From positions 1-22,007 of the forward strand of contig JBBRUG010000057.1 in NCBI GenBank assembly GCA_038247995.1: a stretch of DNA of 22,007 nt. The letters are read 5' to 3'. The translations under genes were made by a program, and so were the position numbers. Position 1 is the first letter of the stretch, and every line of letters starts with the position of its first letter. The stretch is from JBBRUG01 sp038247995. Lineage in GTDB: Bacteria > Chloroflexota > Chloroflexia > Chloroflexales > Chloroflexaceae. Shown in pieces: positions 7,369-14,542 of this stretch. The notes beneath the pieces are model-generated. The model was not told the origin of the DNA, ran no database searches, and saw only the letters and a program-made list of their open reading frames with translations.

Positions 7369-7404
7369 CACCTCGCCGGAATAACTTTCCGGCGAGGTGT
7401 TTTT
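7369..7404 (+). terminator. intrinsic terminator, 13-bp stem plus T5
   Basis: CACCTCGCCGGAA (7369-7381) pairs perfectly with 7387-7399 around the loop TAACT, followed by five T (7400-7404). It ends the GTPase transcript. The opposing DUF998 gene has its TAA at 7403-7405, so the same stem directly follows that gene too and may stop both. Confidence 0.9.
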
Positions 7405-8026
7405 ATGTTGCTACTTTGGCCAATTGCCACAGCCGCACCGCAACAATAAGCAACCAAAGGTGGATTGCGATCAGGAAAACGTAGAAGGCGGCCCCTTTGA
7501 AGAGAAATGCCGGCGCAGCCGTAAGCGCAACAAGCAATGTCGGCAAGGCCAGATCACGCCAGGCCGGTATGGCGCGGAAGCGGGCCGCAAGCGCGATCAG
7601 CGCGGGCAAAAAGCTTAGCCCCAGCAGCACAAAGGCCGTATCGTGGAGCCGACCGGCCAGGGTTGCCGGTGTCGTGCGGAGAGTAGGGTCGGTCGGGCTG
7701 GCAAGCAGGATCAACGCAATACCGGCAGCGAAGAGGAAGCGTGGGCCGGTGCCGGGTAGCGGATCAAGTGCGCGCCGCAGGCCTGCGGCAAACACCACCA
7801 TCAGCGCACCACCACCGATAAAGGCCGCCGTCATCAATGCGCCGTAGGGGCCAAGGGCCAAGCCACTCGGCCAGTCGAAGGTGGGATCGGCAAGCGGTCG
7901 CCAACCCAACTCGCGCATAAATTCGTATTGCACGATACTGAGGCCAAGGGTAGCGCCGGCAAATAGACTTACGCCGCCGACGCCGGCGAGCGCGGCAATG
8001 CGTTCAGGAGCAAGTTGCAGTTTCAT
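7403..8026 (-). CDS. DUF998 family integral membrane protein
   Basis: A 207-aa polytopic membrane protein with about six hydrophobic segments. The first is AALAGVGGVSLFAGATLGLSI (residues 10-30), followed by the polar block YEFMRELGWRPLADPTFDWPSG. Further segments are GALMTAAFIGGGALMVVFAAG, FLFAAGIALILLAS, DTAFVLLGLSFLPALIALAA, LALPTLLVALTAAPAFLF and FYVFLIAIHLWLLIVAV. The pattern, including LHDTAF after helix 4, matches DUF998, whose function is unknown. The ATG start is not backed by a strong ribosome-binding site. The gene is convergent with the GTPase and shares its terminator. Identification is by topology and motif feel, so moderate to good. Confidence 0.75.
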   Translation of the reverse strand: MKLQLAPERIAALAGVGGVSLFAGATLGLSIVQYEFMRELGWRPLADPTFDWPSGLALGPYGALMTAAFIGGGALMVVFAAGLRRALDPLPGTGPRFLFAAGIALILLASPTDPTLRTTPATLAGRLHDTAFVLLGLSFLPALIALAARFRAIPAWRDLALPTLLVALTAAPAFLFKGAAFYVFLIAIHLWLLIVAVRLWQLAKVAT

Positions 8027-8086
8027 ACCTATTACTGTAGCACTGAACCGCGATCCAGGGAGTGATTAATCGATAGTTAAGCCAAC

Positions 8087-8165
8087 GGAACCCACGGAAC
8101 CACGGAACCACGGAACCACGGAACCACGGAACCACGGAACCACGGAACCACGGAACCACGGAACC
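8087..8165. repeat. tandem array 1 of the 8-bp unit GGAACCAC
   Basis: One 9-bp variant (GGAACCCAC, 8087-8095) is followed by eight exact GGAACCAC units (8096-8159) and a truncated GGAACC (8160-8165). It lies 3' of the DUF1684 gene and 5' of the DUF998 gene. Because 8 is not a multiple of 3, all six frames stay open across it, which creates artefact ORFs. Confidence 0.95.
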
Positions 8166-8173
8166 GAAGAGCA

Positions 8174-8253
8174 CTGAGGGCTACTGAGGGCTGAGGTAGC
8201 ACTAAGGGCTGCTCTATCGCTTTCCCGCTCTCCCGCTCTATCGCTTTCCCGCT
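8174..8253. repeat. low-complexity repeats: CTGAGGG units and a 19-bp direct repeat
   Basis: CTGAGGG occurs at 8174-8180 and 8184-8190, with a partial copy at 8191-8196. GCTCTATCGCTTTCCCGCT occurs exactly at 8211-8229 and 8235-8253, 24 nt apart. The second copy overlaps the last codons and the stop (8238-8240) of the DUF1684 gene. Confidence 0.85.
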
Positions 8254-9077
8254 TGCCCGCTTTCCAGTTCGCCCGCTTCAATCGCTACAGCAAGGCGATT
8301 CTGGGGCGGCGGCAGCGGGCAGGTGGCGAAATTGGTAAAGGCGCAGGGCGGGCTGATCGCGCGGTTGAAATCGAGCGTGATCATGCCAGCTTGCGGTGGG
8401 TCAGCGTAGAGAAACCGTGCTGCGCCATAGGTACTTACACCGCTCGTTGCGTCACGAAAGACGAAAAAGAGTCCGCTGTCGGCGCGCCCAAACGCAGCGA
8501 GGCTGAGATCCTGACCGTTTAGCGCGAAGTGCGCTGTGCCAACGAGGTTCATCGTCGTTTGATCGCCGTCATGGGTGGCGATGGTAACTGGGCGCGGCGG
8601 GTCGTAGGGCGTGAAGCGCGCCGACACACAGGCTTCGGGTTGGGGCGCATACCAGCGCCGCCCGGCGAAGTCGCGCCGCGCTGGGTTTTCGGGATCGCGC
8701 ACGCGGATGCCCAACCGCCCGGCACTAGCATGGAGTTGGAGCGTCAAACGCCCCAGGCTAAGCCGATCGGGATGCGGATTGGTGCTCGGGCGCAGCGGGC
8801 GCTCGGGCGGCGGCTCATCATTGACGTGCAAGGGCGCCGACACAGCGCCAACTCGTACCTGATCGCCCTCAAGAATGAACTCAGCGGCGAACGATGGGGC
8901 ACCACCAGCGGGCAGAATGATGTCGGCGGCGGGATCGCTCCCCATGCGATTGACGCCGGGGCGCAGCCAGAACAGGCCCGCCACACTCAACCAACCGGTC
9001 GGAGCACGTAGTTCAGCCTCAACAGACCCACGCCAGGCGATCAGTTCGGCTTCGTTGTAGCTTTCGGTAGTGGGCAC
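8238..9077 (-). CDS. DUF1684 family protein
   Basis: A 279-aa protein of the DUF1684 family, function unknown. The family landmarks are visible in order: WLSVAGLFWLRPGVNRMGSD near residue 27, a beta-rich middle (LSLGRLTLQLHASAGRLGIRVRDPENPARRDFAGRRWYAP), VGTAHFALNGQDLSL, FFVFRDATSGVSTYGAARFLY and the strongly conserved LDFNRAISPPCAFTNFATCPLPP near the C-terminus. The start is GTG at 9077, with GAGG 5 nt upstream. The last residues (ELESGQAGKR) are encoded by the low-complexity repeat next to array 1, so the native stop may have been displaced. Array 2 starts about 25 nt upstream of the start codon. No signal peptide is seen. Confidence 0.85.
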   Translation of the reverse strand: MPTTESYNEAELIAWRGSVEAELRAPTGWLSVAGLFWLRPGVNRMGSDPAADIILPAGGAPSFAAEFILEGDQVRVGAVSAPLHVNDEPPPERPLRPSTNPHPDRLSLGRLTLQLHASAGRLGIRVRDPENPARRDFAGRRWYAPQPEACVSARFTPYDPPRPVTIATHDGDQTTMNLVGTAHFALNGQDLSLAAFGRADSGLFFVFRDATSGVSTYGAARFLYADPPQAGMITLDFNRAISPPCAFTNFATCPLPPPQNRLAVAIEAGELESGQAGKR

Positions 9078-9101
9078 AGTACCTCGCTATGGATGAACAA
9101 G

Positions 9102-9179
9102 GGAACAAAGGAACCACGAAACCACGGAACCACGGAACCACGAAACCACGGAACCACGGAACCACGGAACCACGGAACC
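9102..9179. repeat. tandem array 2 of GGAACCAC with variants
   Basis: Units run 9102-9109 (GGAACAAA), 9110 (GGAACCAC), 9118 (GAAACCAC), 9126 and 9134 (GGAACCAC), 9142 (GAAACCAC), then 9150, 9158 and 9166 (GGAACCAC), with a final GGAACC at 9174-9179. The unit and orientation match array 1. Both arrays end in GGAACCGA. It lies in the divergent spacer between the DUF1684 gene and the FAD oxidoreductase gene. Confidence 0.95.
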
Positions 9180-9191
9180 GAGGATGTGGTT

Positions 9192-9247
9192 GGTGCTTCG
9201 GTGCTTCGGTGCTTCGGTGCTTCGGTGCTTCGGTGCTTCGGTGCTTC
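9192..9247. repeat. tandem array 3, seven copies of GGTGCTTC
   Basis: Seven exact 8-bp units run from 9192 to 9247, starting 12 nt after array 2. The reverse complement (GAAGCACC) differs from the array 2 unit in frame GAACCACG at two positions. It is therefore like a diverged inverted copy of array 2, able to pair with it apart from C-C/G-G type mismatches. Confidence 0.95.
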
Positions 9248-9325
9248 CCTCAATAATACCTCAACCAGCGCAAACATATTCTGACGTATACTACAGAGGC
9301 AACCGCATATCTAGAAAGCATCTTT

Positions 9326-10984
9326 ATGGCTCATCAGTCTGATTACGACGTGATCGTCGTTGGGGGCGGGCATAATGGCCTCACCTGCGCAGGTTACCTG
9401 GCCAAGGCCGGGAAGCGCGTGCTGGTGCTGGAACGCCGTCCAATTGTCGGCGGGGCAGTTTGTACCGAGGAAGTGATTCCAGGGTACAAGATCGATGTGG
9501 GCTCGTCGGCCCACATTATGATTCACCTGACCCCGATTGTGCGCGACCTGGAACTGGAGCGCTTTGGGCTTGAATATATCGACATGGATCCGTATGCGTT
9601 CTATCCGCTCCCCGATGGCAGCGGCAGCATCAGTTTCTACCGCGATGTAGATAAGACCTGCGCGAGCATCGCCACGGTCAGCCCGCGTGACGCCGAGGCA
9701 TACCGCAAGTTTCTGGCGTTTTGGACGCCGCTGAACGAAGCCGTCTTCGATGTCTTTCTTAACCCGCCGTCGGTGACCCGGCTCTTCGGCAGCGTGGCAA
9801 GCAGTGTGCCGCGTTTGCCGCGCGGCGAGCAAAACCCGCTGGAGATCACCCGCCGGCTTTTCACGAGCTATGCGCAGATGATCAGCGAGACGTTCGAGAG
9901 CGAGCCCATGCGCGCCGCGATGACCTGGCTGGCCGCGCAAAGTGGGCCGCCGCCGGACGAGATCGGCGCGGGCGACTTCTTCGGCTGGCATTCGATGATG
10001 CACACCAGTGGCGCGAAGCATCCGCGTGGCGGCAGTGGTATGCTCACCCAGGCGATGGCGCGCTCGATCGAGAACATGGGCGGTACCGTGGTGCTCGATG
10101 CGCCGGTGCGGCGAATTGTGGTGGAGGGCGGGCGCGTACGCGGCGTGGAAACCGAAGACGGCCAGCGCTACTCGGCGCCGGTAGTGGTTTCCAACGCGCA
10201 CGTACTAACCACGATGCTGCGCCTGGTTGGCCCCGAGCATCTGAGCTCGGACATGGTGCGCCGGCTGAATAACCTGCGCATCGGTAATGGCTTCGGCATG
10301 ACGGTGCGCTGCGCCGCTGAAGAGTTGCCGGATTATATCGCCGCGCCTTCCGGCGGACGACCGCACGAGAGCCACCATGGCCTGCAACTGCTCAGCCCGA
10401 GCATGGATTATGTGCGCCGGGCGTATGAGGACTACACCCGTGGCGACCCCAGCCATGATCCAGCGGTCATCGCGATGACCTTCTCGGCAATCGATCCCGA
10501 CGTGGCACCGCCCGGCAAGCACTCGGTGTTCCTCTGGGCGCAGTATTTCCCCTATGAACTGAGCGGCGGCCGGCAGTGGGATGATATCCGCGAGGCGACG
10601 GCGGACAATGTGCTGGAGGTGCTCTACCGTTATGCGCCAAATATGCGCGGCAAGATCATCGACCGGTTTATTCAGACGCCGCTGGATCTGGAGCGGCGGA
10701 TCGGCCTGCTGCGCGGCAATGTAATGCACCTGGAGATGAGCTTCGACCAGATGTTTTTCTTCCGCCCGATGCCGGGCATGGCCGGCTATCGCACGCCGGT
10801 GCGCGGGCTGTACCTCACCGGAGCGAGTACGCATCCGGGTGGCGGTGTCTTCGGCGCAAGCGGGATGAATGCGGCGCGCGTGGTGCAGGCCGACACGGGG
10901 ATGCGCCGCTGGGCGCCGGTGGCGGTTGGCGCGGGGGCGCTGGCGGCAGTCGGGTTCTGGGCAGCACGGCGGGGGAAGCAGTAG
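9326..10984 (+). CDS. FAD-dependent oxidoreductase, phytoene desaturase/CrtO/PYROXD2-like
   Basis: A 552-aa flavoprotein of the amine oxidase/phytoene desaturase superfamily. The N-terminal Rossmann motif YDVIVVGGGHNGLTCAGYL (residues 7-25, GGGHNG) is followed by ERRPIVGGAV. The C-terminal FAD-binding block is GLYLTGASTHPGGGVFGAS (about 494-512). The GHNGL variant is typical of CrtO-type carotenoid ketolases and PYROXD2-like proteins rather than plain CrtI. A carotenoid substrate is plausible in a phototrophic Chloroflexota, but no carotenoid gene is adjacent, so I leave the substrate open. After the conserved end there is a hydrophobic tail (VAVGAGALAAVGFWAARRGKQ), a likely C-terminal membrane anchor. 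The ATG at 9326 puts the Rossmann fold at the right place, although its ribosome-binding site is weak. A TATACT at 9287-9292 may be a -10 box, but I see no matching -35. Confidence 0.85.
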   Translation: MAHQSDYDVIVVGGGHNGLTCAGYLAKAGKRVLVLERRPIVGGAVCTEEVIPGYKIDVGSSAHIMIHLTPIVRDLELERFGLEYIDMDPYAFYPLPDGSGSISFYRDVDKTCASIATVSPRDAEAYRKFLAFWTPLNEAVFDVFLNPPSVTRLFGSVASSVPRLPRGEQNPLEITRRLFTSYAQMISETFESEPMRAAMTWLAAQSGPPPDEIGAGDFFGWHSMMHTSGAKHPRGGSGMLTQAMARSIENMGGTVVLDAPVRRIVVEGGRVRGVETEDGQRYSAPVVVSNAHVLTTMLRLVGPEHLSSDMVRRLNNLRIGNGFGMTVRCAAEELPDYIAAPSGGRPHESHHGLQLLSPSMDYVRRAYEDYTRGDPSHDPAVIAMTFSAIDPDVAPPGKHSVFLWAQYFPYELSGGRQWDDIREATADNVLEVLYRYAPNMRGKIIDRFIQTPLDLERRIGLLRGNVMHLEMSFDQMFFFRPMPGMAGYRTPVRGLYLTGASTHPGGGVFGASGMNAARVVQADTGMRRWAPVAVGAGALAAVGFWAARRGKQ

Positions 10985-11082
10985 AGCGGTACAGCGATAG
11001 AATCGTACTGCTAACGCGGCGCACGCAGCTTGTGGCGTAAGGGCGGCCTGCACCCTGCCACGTGCCGCCTGCGTCCTGAGAT

Positions 11083-11499
11083 CTACGGATTGCGGCGCAG
11101 GTTATAGCCTGCTACAGCGGCGATCAGGGTAATAGGAATGCCGAGCCAGAGGATACCGCCCAGGACATTAACGCCACCGATCTGGCGCAGCAAGAGCACA
11201 GCGCCAGGGCCGACGATCAAGCCGGTAATCGCCCCGATAGCCATCGCAATCTAGATGTTTCCGGGTTGATTGCGCAGCCTGCCCACTAGGCTGGCGCCCA
11301 GGCCGGCACCCAGGCCAAAACCAACGATGATCCCAAACAGTTGGACGGTGAGCAAGCCCATCCCCAAGCCGGCGCCCATAAACAGGTAGCTGGTGATGAT
11401 ATAGGCCAGCGGCACAAAGAGGACTCCACCCAGAATCGCCCCGCCGAACTGCCCCAATAACACCCCGATCGGCGGGAACTTATTTGTTGCCAAACGCAT
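11083..11499 (-). pseudogene. small Gly-rich membrane gene interrupted by in-frame TAG
   Basis: From the ATG at 11499 (GGAAGGA 4-6 nt upstream) the frame runs 82 codons to TAG at 11251-11253. It then continues in the same frame, ATT GCG ATG..., for another 55 codons to TAG at 11083-11085. The first half has helices GAILGGVLFVPLAYIITSYL and GLLTVQLFGIIVGFGLGAGLGASL and ends RLRNQPGNI. The second half (AMAIGAITGLIVGPGAVLLL...ILWLGIPITLIAAVAGYNLRR) supplies the remaining helices and a basic C-terminus. Read together, the 138-codon product looks like one Gly-rich membrane protein. A single G-to-A change (TGG to TAG) would explain the break. It could instead be two separate small proteins (11251-11499 and 11083-11244), a readthrough site or a sequencing error. 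Function unknown. Confidence 0.6.
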
Positions 11500-11512
11500 A
11501 CTTCCTTCCCAA

Positions 11513-11548
11513 TGTTGTGATGCGGCGCAGCTGCGCCGCATCACAACA
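11513..11548. terminator. 36-bp perfect palindrome after the META-domain gene
   Basis: The arms 11513-11530 and 11531-11548 are exact reverse complements with no loop; the left arm is TGTTGTGATGCGGCGCAG. It starts just after the stop codon (11555-11557) of the upstream - strand gene and ends 13 nt before the start of the next. There is no T-run. It is likely a terminator or 3' end structure. Confidence 0.65.
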
Positions 11549-11554
11549 ACAAAT

Positions 11555-12946
11555 CTAGCGCACCGGATCAACAATAATCTCAACCGTCGTCGGATTGCCG
11601 CGGGTGATCACCTGATAGCTGCTCGTCGAGATGAAGCGCAGTTCGCCATCAACCGTGATCCGCGCCTGGACGGCATAGGTGAAGCGCTCGTCGATCTGCG
11701 CGGGGTCGTAGCTGAGCTGGAAGGCGAACGGCACCTGCTGCCCACCAGCCTCGATCGTCTGCGTGTCAATGACGATCGCGGCTGCATCGGCGCGCGAAAC
11801 ATCGACCAGTTGCACCTGGATCATCGCCTGCGGCGGCAATGCAATGCGCTGCAAATACGTCACGGTGCCGCTTACAATGCCCCGTGCGCGATAGACCAGC
11901 GCCGAGCGACCTTCGTCGTAGCTGATCCGCAACTCGTTACCGATGATCGTGTAGGGCCGCTCGCCCTGCAACGCAGCAAAGATCGCCCGCTCCTGGCTGT
12001 TGATCGGGTCTTCACAGGCGATCAGCGTGCTGATCAAGTTGCCGAAGGTGATGGCGCTCGCGGTAGCCTGATAGTCGCCGCCAAATCCATTGCAACCGCT
12101 AAAGCCCGCCACCCGATCGGTCTCAAAGGCTAGCGTCGCCGGGCCGCGATCACTACTCACAGCGTCCACAGGCGCGTCAGCCGGCCCGTAGGAAACCAGC
12201 GTCCAGGGGTTCGCCCGCAGCGCCGCAGTGCCGCTAGCACCTTCATCGCCAGGGGCAGGCGCCGCCGTTCCACCGCCAAGTTCCGCGCCCAGACGCCCAA
12301 ACAGCACATTGAAGGGCGGGTCGTTCTCCGGGTGAAGCTCAAAACGGGCCCGTTCAAACCACTGCACAGTATATTCCCTCCCTTCAAGCGTTTCGGTCAG
12401 CGGGTCGGAAATAGGATAGCCAAAGAGGGCCAGGCTTTCTTCGAACGTGATGTCGGGTGTGTTGAGAAAATTCAGGCCATAGGCGCGGAAGGCGGTGAGA
12501 AACTCATCGCAGACCTGACGATTCGTCTCCTGGAAGAAACGGCAGCGCTCAGCGTCGGCCTGATTCTCGTCAAAGGGCGGGAAGGCCTGCCAATCACGGC
12601 CCTGCTGTTCTAAGCGATCGACGCCGATACGACCGAGGAGCACATTATAGGGCGGATCATTTTCGGGGTGAATTTCGAGCCGGTGGCGCTCGAACCACTG
12701 GGCCTGGCGGGTTACGCCATCTGCGCCGACGGTGGCCTGCTGCGGCCCAAGCGGCAAACCGAACACCGCCAGTCCGCCGTTCTGCTCCCAATATTCGCGG
12801 ATCGTGCCGCTCATACAAAAGCCGGTTTCTTCAAAACAGCGCTCGTCGGTTTGGGCCTGTGCCGGCGCGACACCGGGCGCGAAGAGCGCCAGCACAATTA
12901 ACATCGGGAACATACGGCGCGCGATATGCTTGTAAAACGGTAGCAT
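11555..12946 (-). CDS. secreted protein: two Chloroflexota-type repeats + META + YbaY-like domain
   Basis: A 463-aa exported protein. The signal peptide covers residues 1-31 (basic start, hydrophobic core MLIVLALFAPGV, cleavage after AQA). Two related repeats follow. The first (about 37-115) has CFEETGFCMSGTIREYWEQ and QWFERHRLEIHPENDPPYN. The second (about 132-225) has a C..F.ET..QVC start and QWFERARFELHPENDPPFN. A META (HslJ-like) domain (about 245-350) shows NPWTLVSYG, FSGCNGFGGDYQ and LIACEDPINSQERAIFAAL. The C-terminal domain (about 355-463, VSGTVTYLQRIALPPQAMIQVQLVDVS) is YbaY/YscW-like. META and YbaY domains occur in envelope-associated and lipoprotein-type bacterial proteins; here there is no lipobox. 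The start has GGAGG 7-8 nt upstream. The exact function is unknown. The palindrome at 11513-11548 follows the gene. Confidence 0.85.
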   Translation of the reverse strand: MLPFYKHIARRMFPMLIVLALFAPGVAPAQAQTDERCFEETGFCMSGTIREYWEQNGGLAVFGLPLGPQQATVGADGVTRQAQWFERHRLEIHPENDPPYNVLLGRIGVDRLEQQGRDWQAFPPFDENQADAERCRFFQETNRQVCDEFLTAFRAYGLNFLNTPDITFEESLALFGYPISDPLTETLEGREYTVQWFERARFELHPENDPPFNVLFGRLGAELGGGTAAPAPGDEGASGTAALRANPWTLVSYGPADAPVDAVSSDRGPATLAFETDRVAGFSGCNGFGGDYQATASAITFGNLISTLIACEDPINSQERAIFAALQGERPYTIIGNELRISYDEGRSALVYRARGIVSGTVTYLQRIALPPQAMIQVQLVDVSRADAAAIVIDTQTIEAGGQQVPFAFQLSYDPAQIDERFTYAVQARITVDGELRFISTSSYQVITRGNPTTVEIIVDPVR

Positions 12947-13129
12947 TGTCCAACCTCCATATGCACCAATTCAGGGACGGCAACGCCACCGGACGAACGC
13001 CCGGCGGTTGCATCCGTTGTGTTGGTCACAAGCTATAGTCCTCTGCGGGAGAAGCCGATAGGCAGTATAACCCAGGAGGTTGCGCACCACCCTATCCCGA
13101 AGGCCAGTTATGCCAATCCGGGGGGAGGC

Positions 13130-14542
13130 TCAGGCTTCGTGCGCCGGAAGGCTGCGCGCAGCAAGCGGAAGCGTGAACCAGAAGCGGGCGCCTGCATCGG
13201 GCGCACTCGTCACCCCAATTGATCCGCCGTGCAGCAACACGATCTGGCGCGCGATGGCCAGGCCAAGTCCGCTTCCGCCGCTATCACGCGCCCGACCGCG
13301 ATCAACCCGATAAAACCGTTCGAATAGATGGGGCAGTTCTTCGGCGGCAATGCCCATACCGGTATCAACCACTTCACAGCGCATATGCGGCGGCGCCGCC
13401 GCTGGAGTATCGGTTTGCACCAGCGCCCGCAAGGTAATGCTGCCACCGGCAGGAGTGTAACGCAGCGCATTGCCGACCAGGTTATGCAACACCTGGGCAA
13501 TACGCTCGGAGTCGATCTGAACCGCAGGCAATGCGGGATCGGCCTCGATCCGCAATGTGATGTTGCGAGCAGCGGCAAGATCGGCAAACAGCGCCGTTTC
13601 GCGCGCCAGTAAAGGGCCGAAGCAGGCCGTCTGCAAGCGAAGATCCAGCCGGCCTGCTTCGGCCAGCGAGAGTTCGCGCAGATCATCAATCAGGCGGTGG
13701 AGGCCCTGAGTTGCAGTATAGATCGTAGCGATTTCGGCTTTATTCAGCGGATAGACATCGTCGAGAATGGCTTGCAGGTTGCCCTGCACAACGGTGAGCG
13801 GTGTGCGTAACTCGTGGGCAATATCGGCCACCATGGTGCGCCGTTGCGCTTCACCGGCTTCGAGAGCGGCGGCCATTTCATTGAAGGCTGTCGCAACCGT
13901 CTGCACTTCAACCGGCCCGCGCACAGATACGCGGGCGGCAAGCTGGCCGGCGGCTATCCGGCGCGCTCCCGCCGCCAATCGTTGTAACGGCGCCGCCAAC
14001 CCGCGCGCGATGATCAGCCCGAGTGCCAACCCGACGATTGCGGCAAGGCCGCCGGCCACCCAGAGCGTATTGTTCAGAGCGTCGAGAAAGCGCTGTGCAG
14101 CGGCTGGAAGCGTAGCGCCGCGCGTAGAGCGCGCTAACAGGTACCCAACCGGCGCGCCGTCAAGCATAATCGGCAGCGCTTCGGCGCGCTCCCGAGGGCT
14201 CAATGCTGCGGCCTCAATCAGGCCGTTCGGGTCGGCGATCACTTGCCCGGCGGCGTCGGCGAGCGCCAGGCTGCTGCGCGTCATGCCACCCGGCCCGCGA
14301 CCCATGCCCATCCCCGCAGGATGCGCCAATTCGAGCAATGGTTCCACGCCGGCCCACGCACCGTGCAGGGCGTAATAGTCGGCCAGTTGCTGAACAATAC
14401 CACTCTCCACCGCCTGGCTTTGGGCCAGATAGCTGCGAAAGATCGTCTCGGCCCATGCATTCGCTACCAGACCCACCGTCAGCGTAGCGATCAGGATCAC
14501 CAGCGCGAAGCCGAGCGTTAGTTGGAGCCAGAGGCGTTTCAT
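13130..14542 (-). CDS. sensor histidine kinase (BaeS/OmpR-partner type)
   Basis: A 470-aa membrane sensor kinase. TM1 is at about 7-28 and TM2 at about 158-179, flanking an extracytoplasmic domain of about 130 residues. That domain carries the Met/Gly-rich stretch PAGMGMGRGPGGM (75-87). A HAMP domain (about 180-232) follows. The HisKA domain has H243 in ADIAHELRTPLTV. The ATPase domain has an N-box (N354-N358, NLVGNALRYTP), G1 (VDTGMGIA from 392), an F-box (FERFYR, 407-412) and G2 (GGSGLGLAI, 422-430). All catalytic motifs are intact. The start overlaps the stop of the response regulator gene (ATGA at 14539-14542), so the two are translationally coupled partners. The signal is unknown; the Met-rich loop might bind a soft metal such as Cu(I), which is speculation. 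Confidence 0.95.
   Translation of the reverse strand: MKRLWLQLTLGFALVILIATLTVGLVANAWAETIFRSYLAQSQAVESGIVQQLADYYALHGAWAGVEPLLELAHPAGMGMGRGPGGMTRSSLALADAAGQVIADPNGLIEAAALSPRERAEALPIMLDGAPVGYLLARSTRGATLPAAAQRFLDALNNTLWVAGGLAAIVGLALGLIIARGLAAPLQRLAAGARRIAAGQLAARVSVRGPVEVQTVATAFNEMAAALEAGEAQRRTMVADIAHELRTPLTVVQGNLQAILDDVYPLNKAEIATIYTATQGLHRLIDDLRELSLAEAGRLDLRLQTACFGPLLARETALFADLAAARNITLRIEADPALPAVQIDSERIAQVLHNLVGNALRYTPAGGSITLRALVQTDTPAAAPPHMRCEVVDTGMGIAAEELPHLFERFYRVDRGRARDSGGSGLGLAIARQIVLLHGGSIGVTSAPDAGARFWFTLPLAARSLPAHEA

Noticed and set aside
8066..8281. - strand ORF with repeated VPWFRGSV
   Set aside because: It is only the translation of the GGAACCAC array and flanking low-complexity sequence. 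It has no conserved domain and no ribosome-binding site.
8087..9247. CRISPR array
   Set aside because: Units are 8 bp and directly tandem with no spacers, and no cas gene is present.
9041..9284. Overlapping ORFs on both strands with EAPKHRST and EPRNHGTT repeats
   Set aside because: They arise because the 8-bp arrays have no stops in any frame. They overlap each other and the divergent promoter region.
9311..10201. Long - strand ORF opposite the FAD oxidoreductase
   Set aside because: It is antisense to a gene with clear family motifs. Its translation is His/Arg-rich with no domain, a normal shadow in GC-rich DNA.
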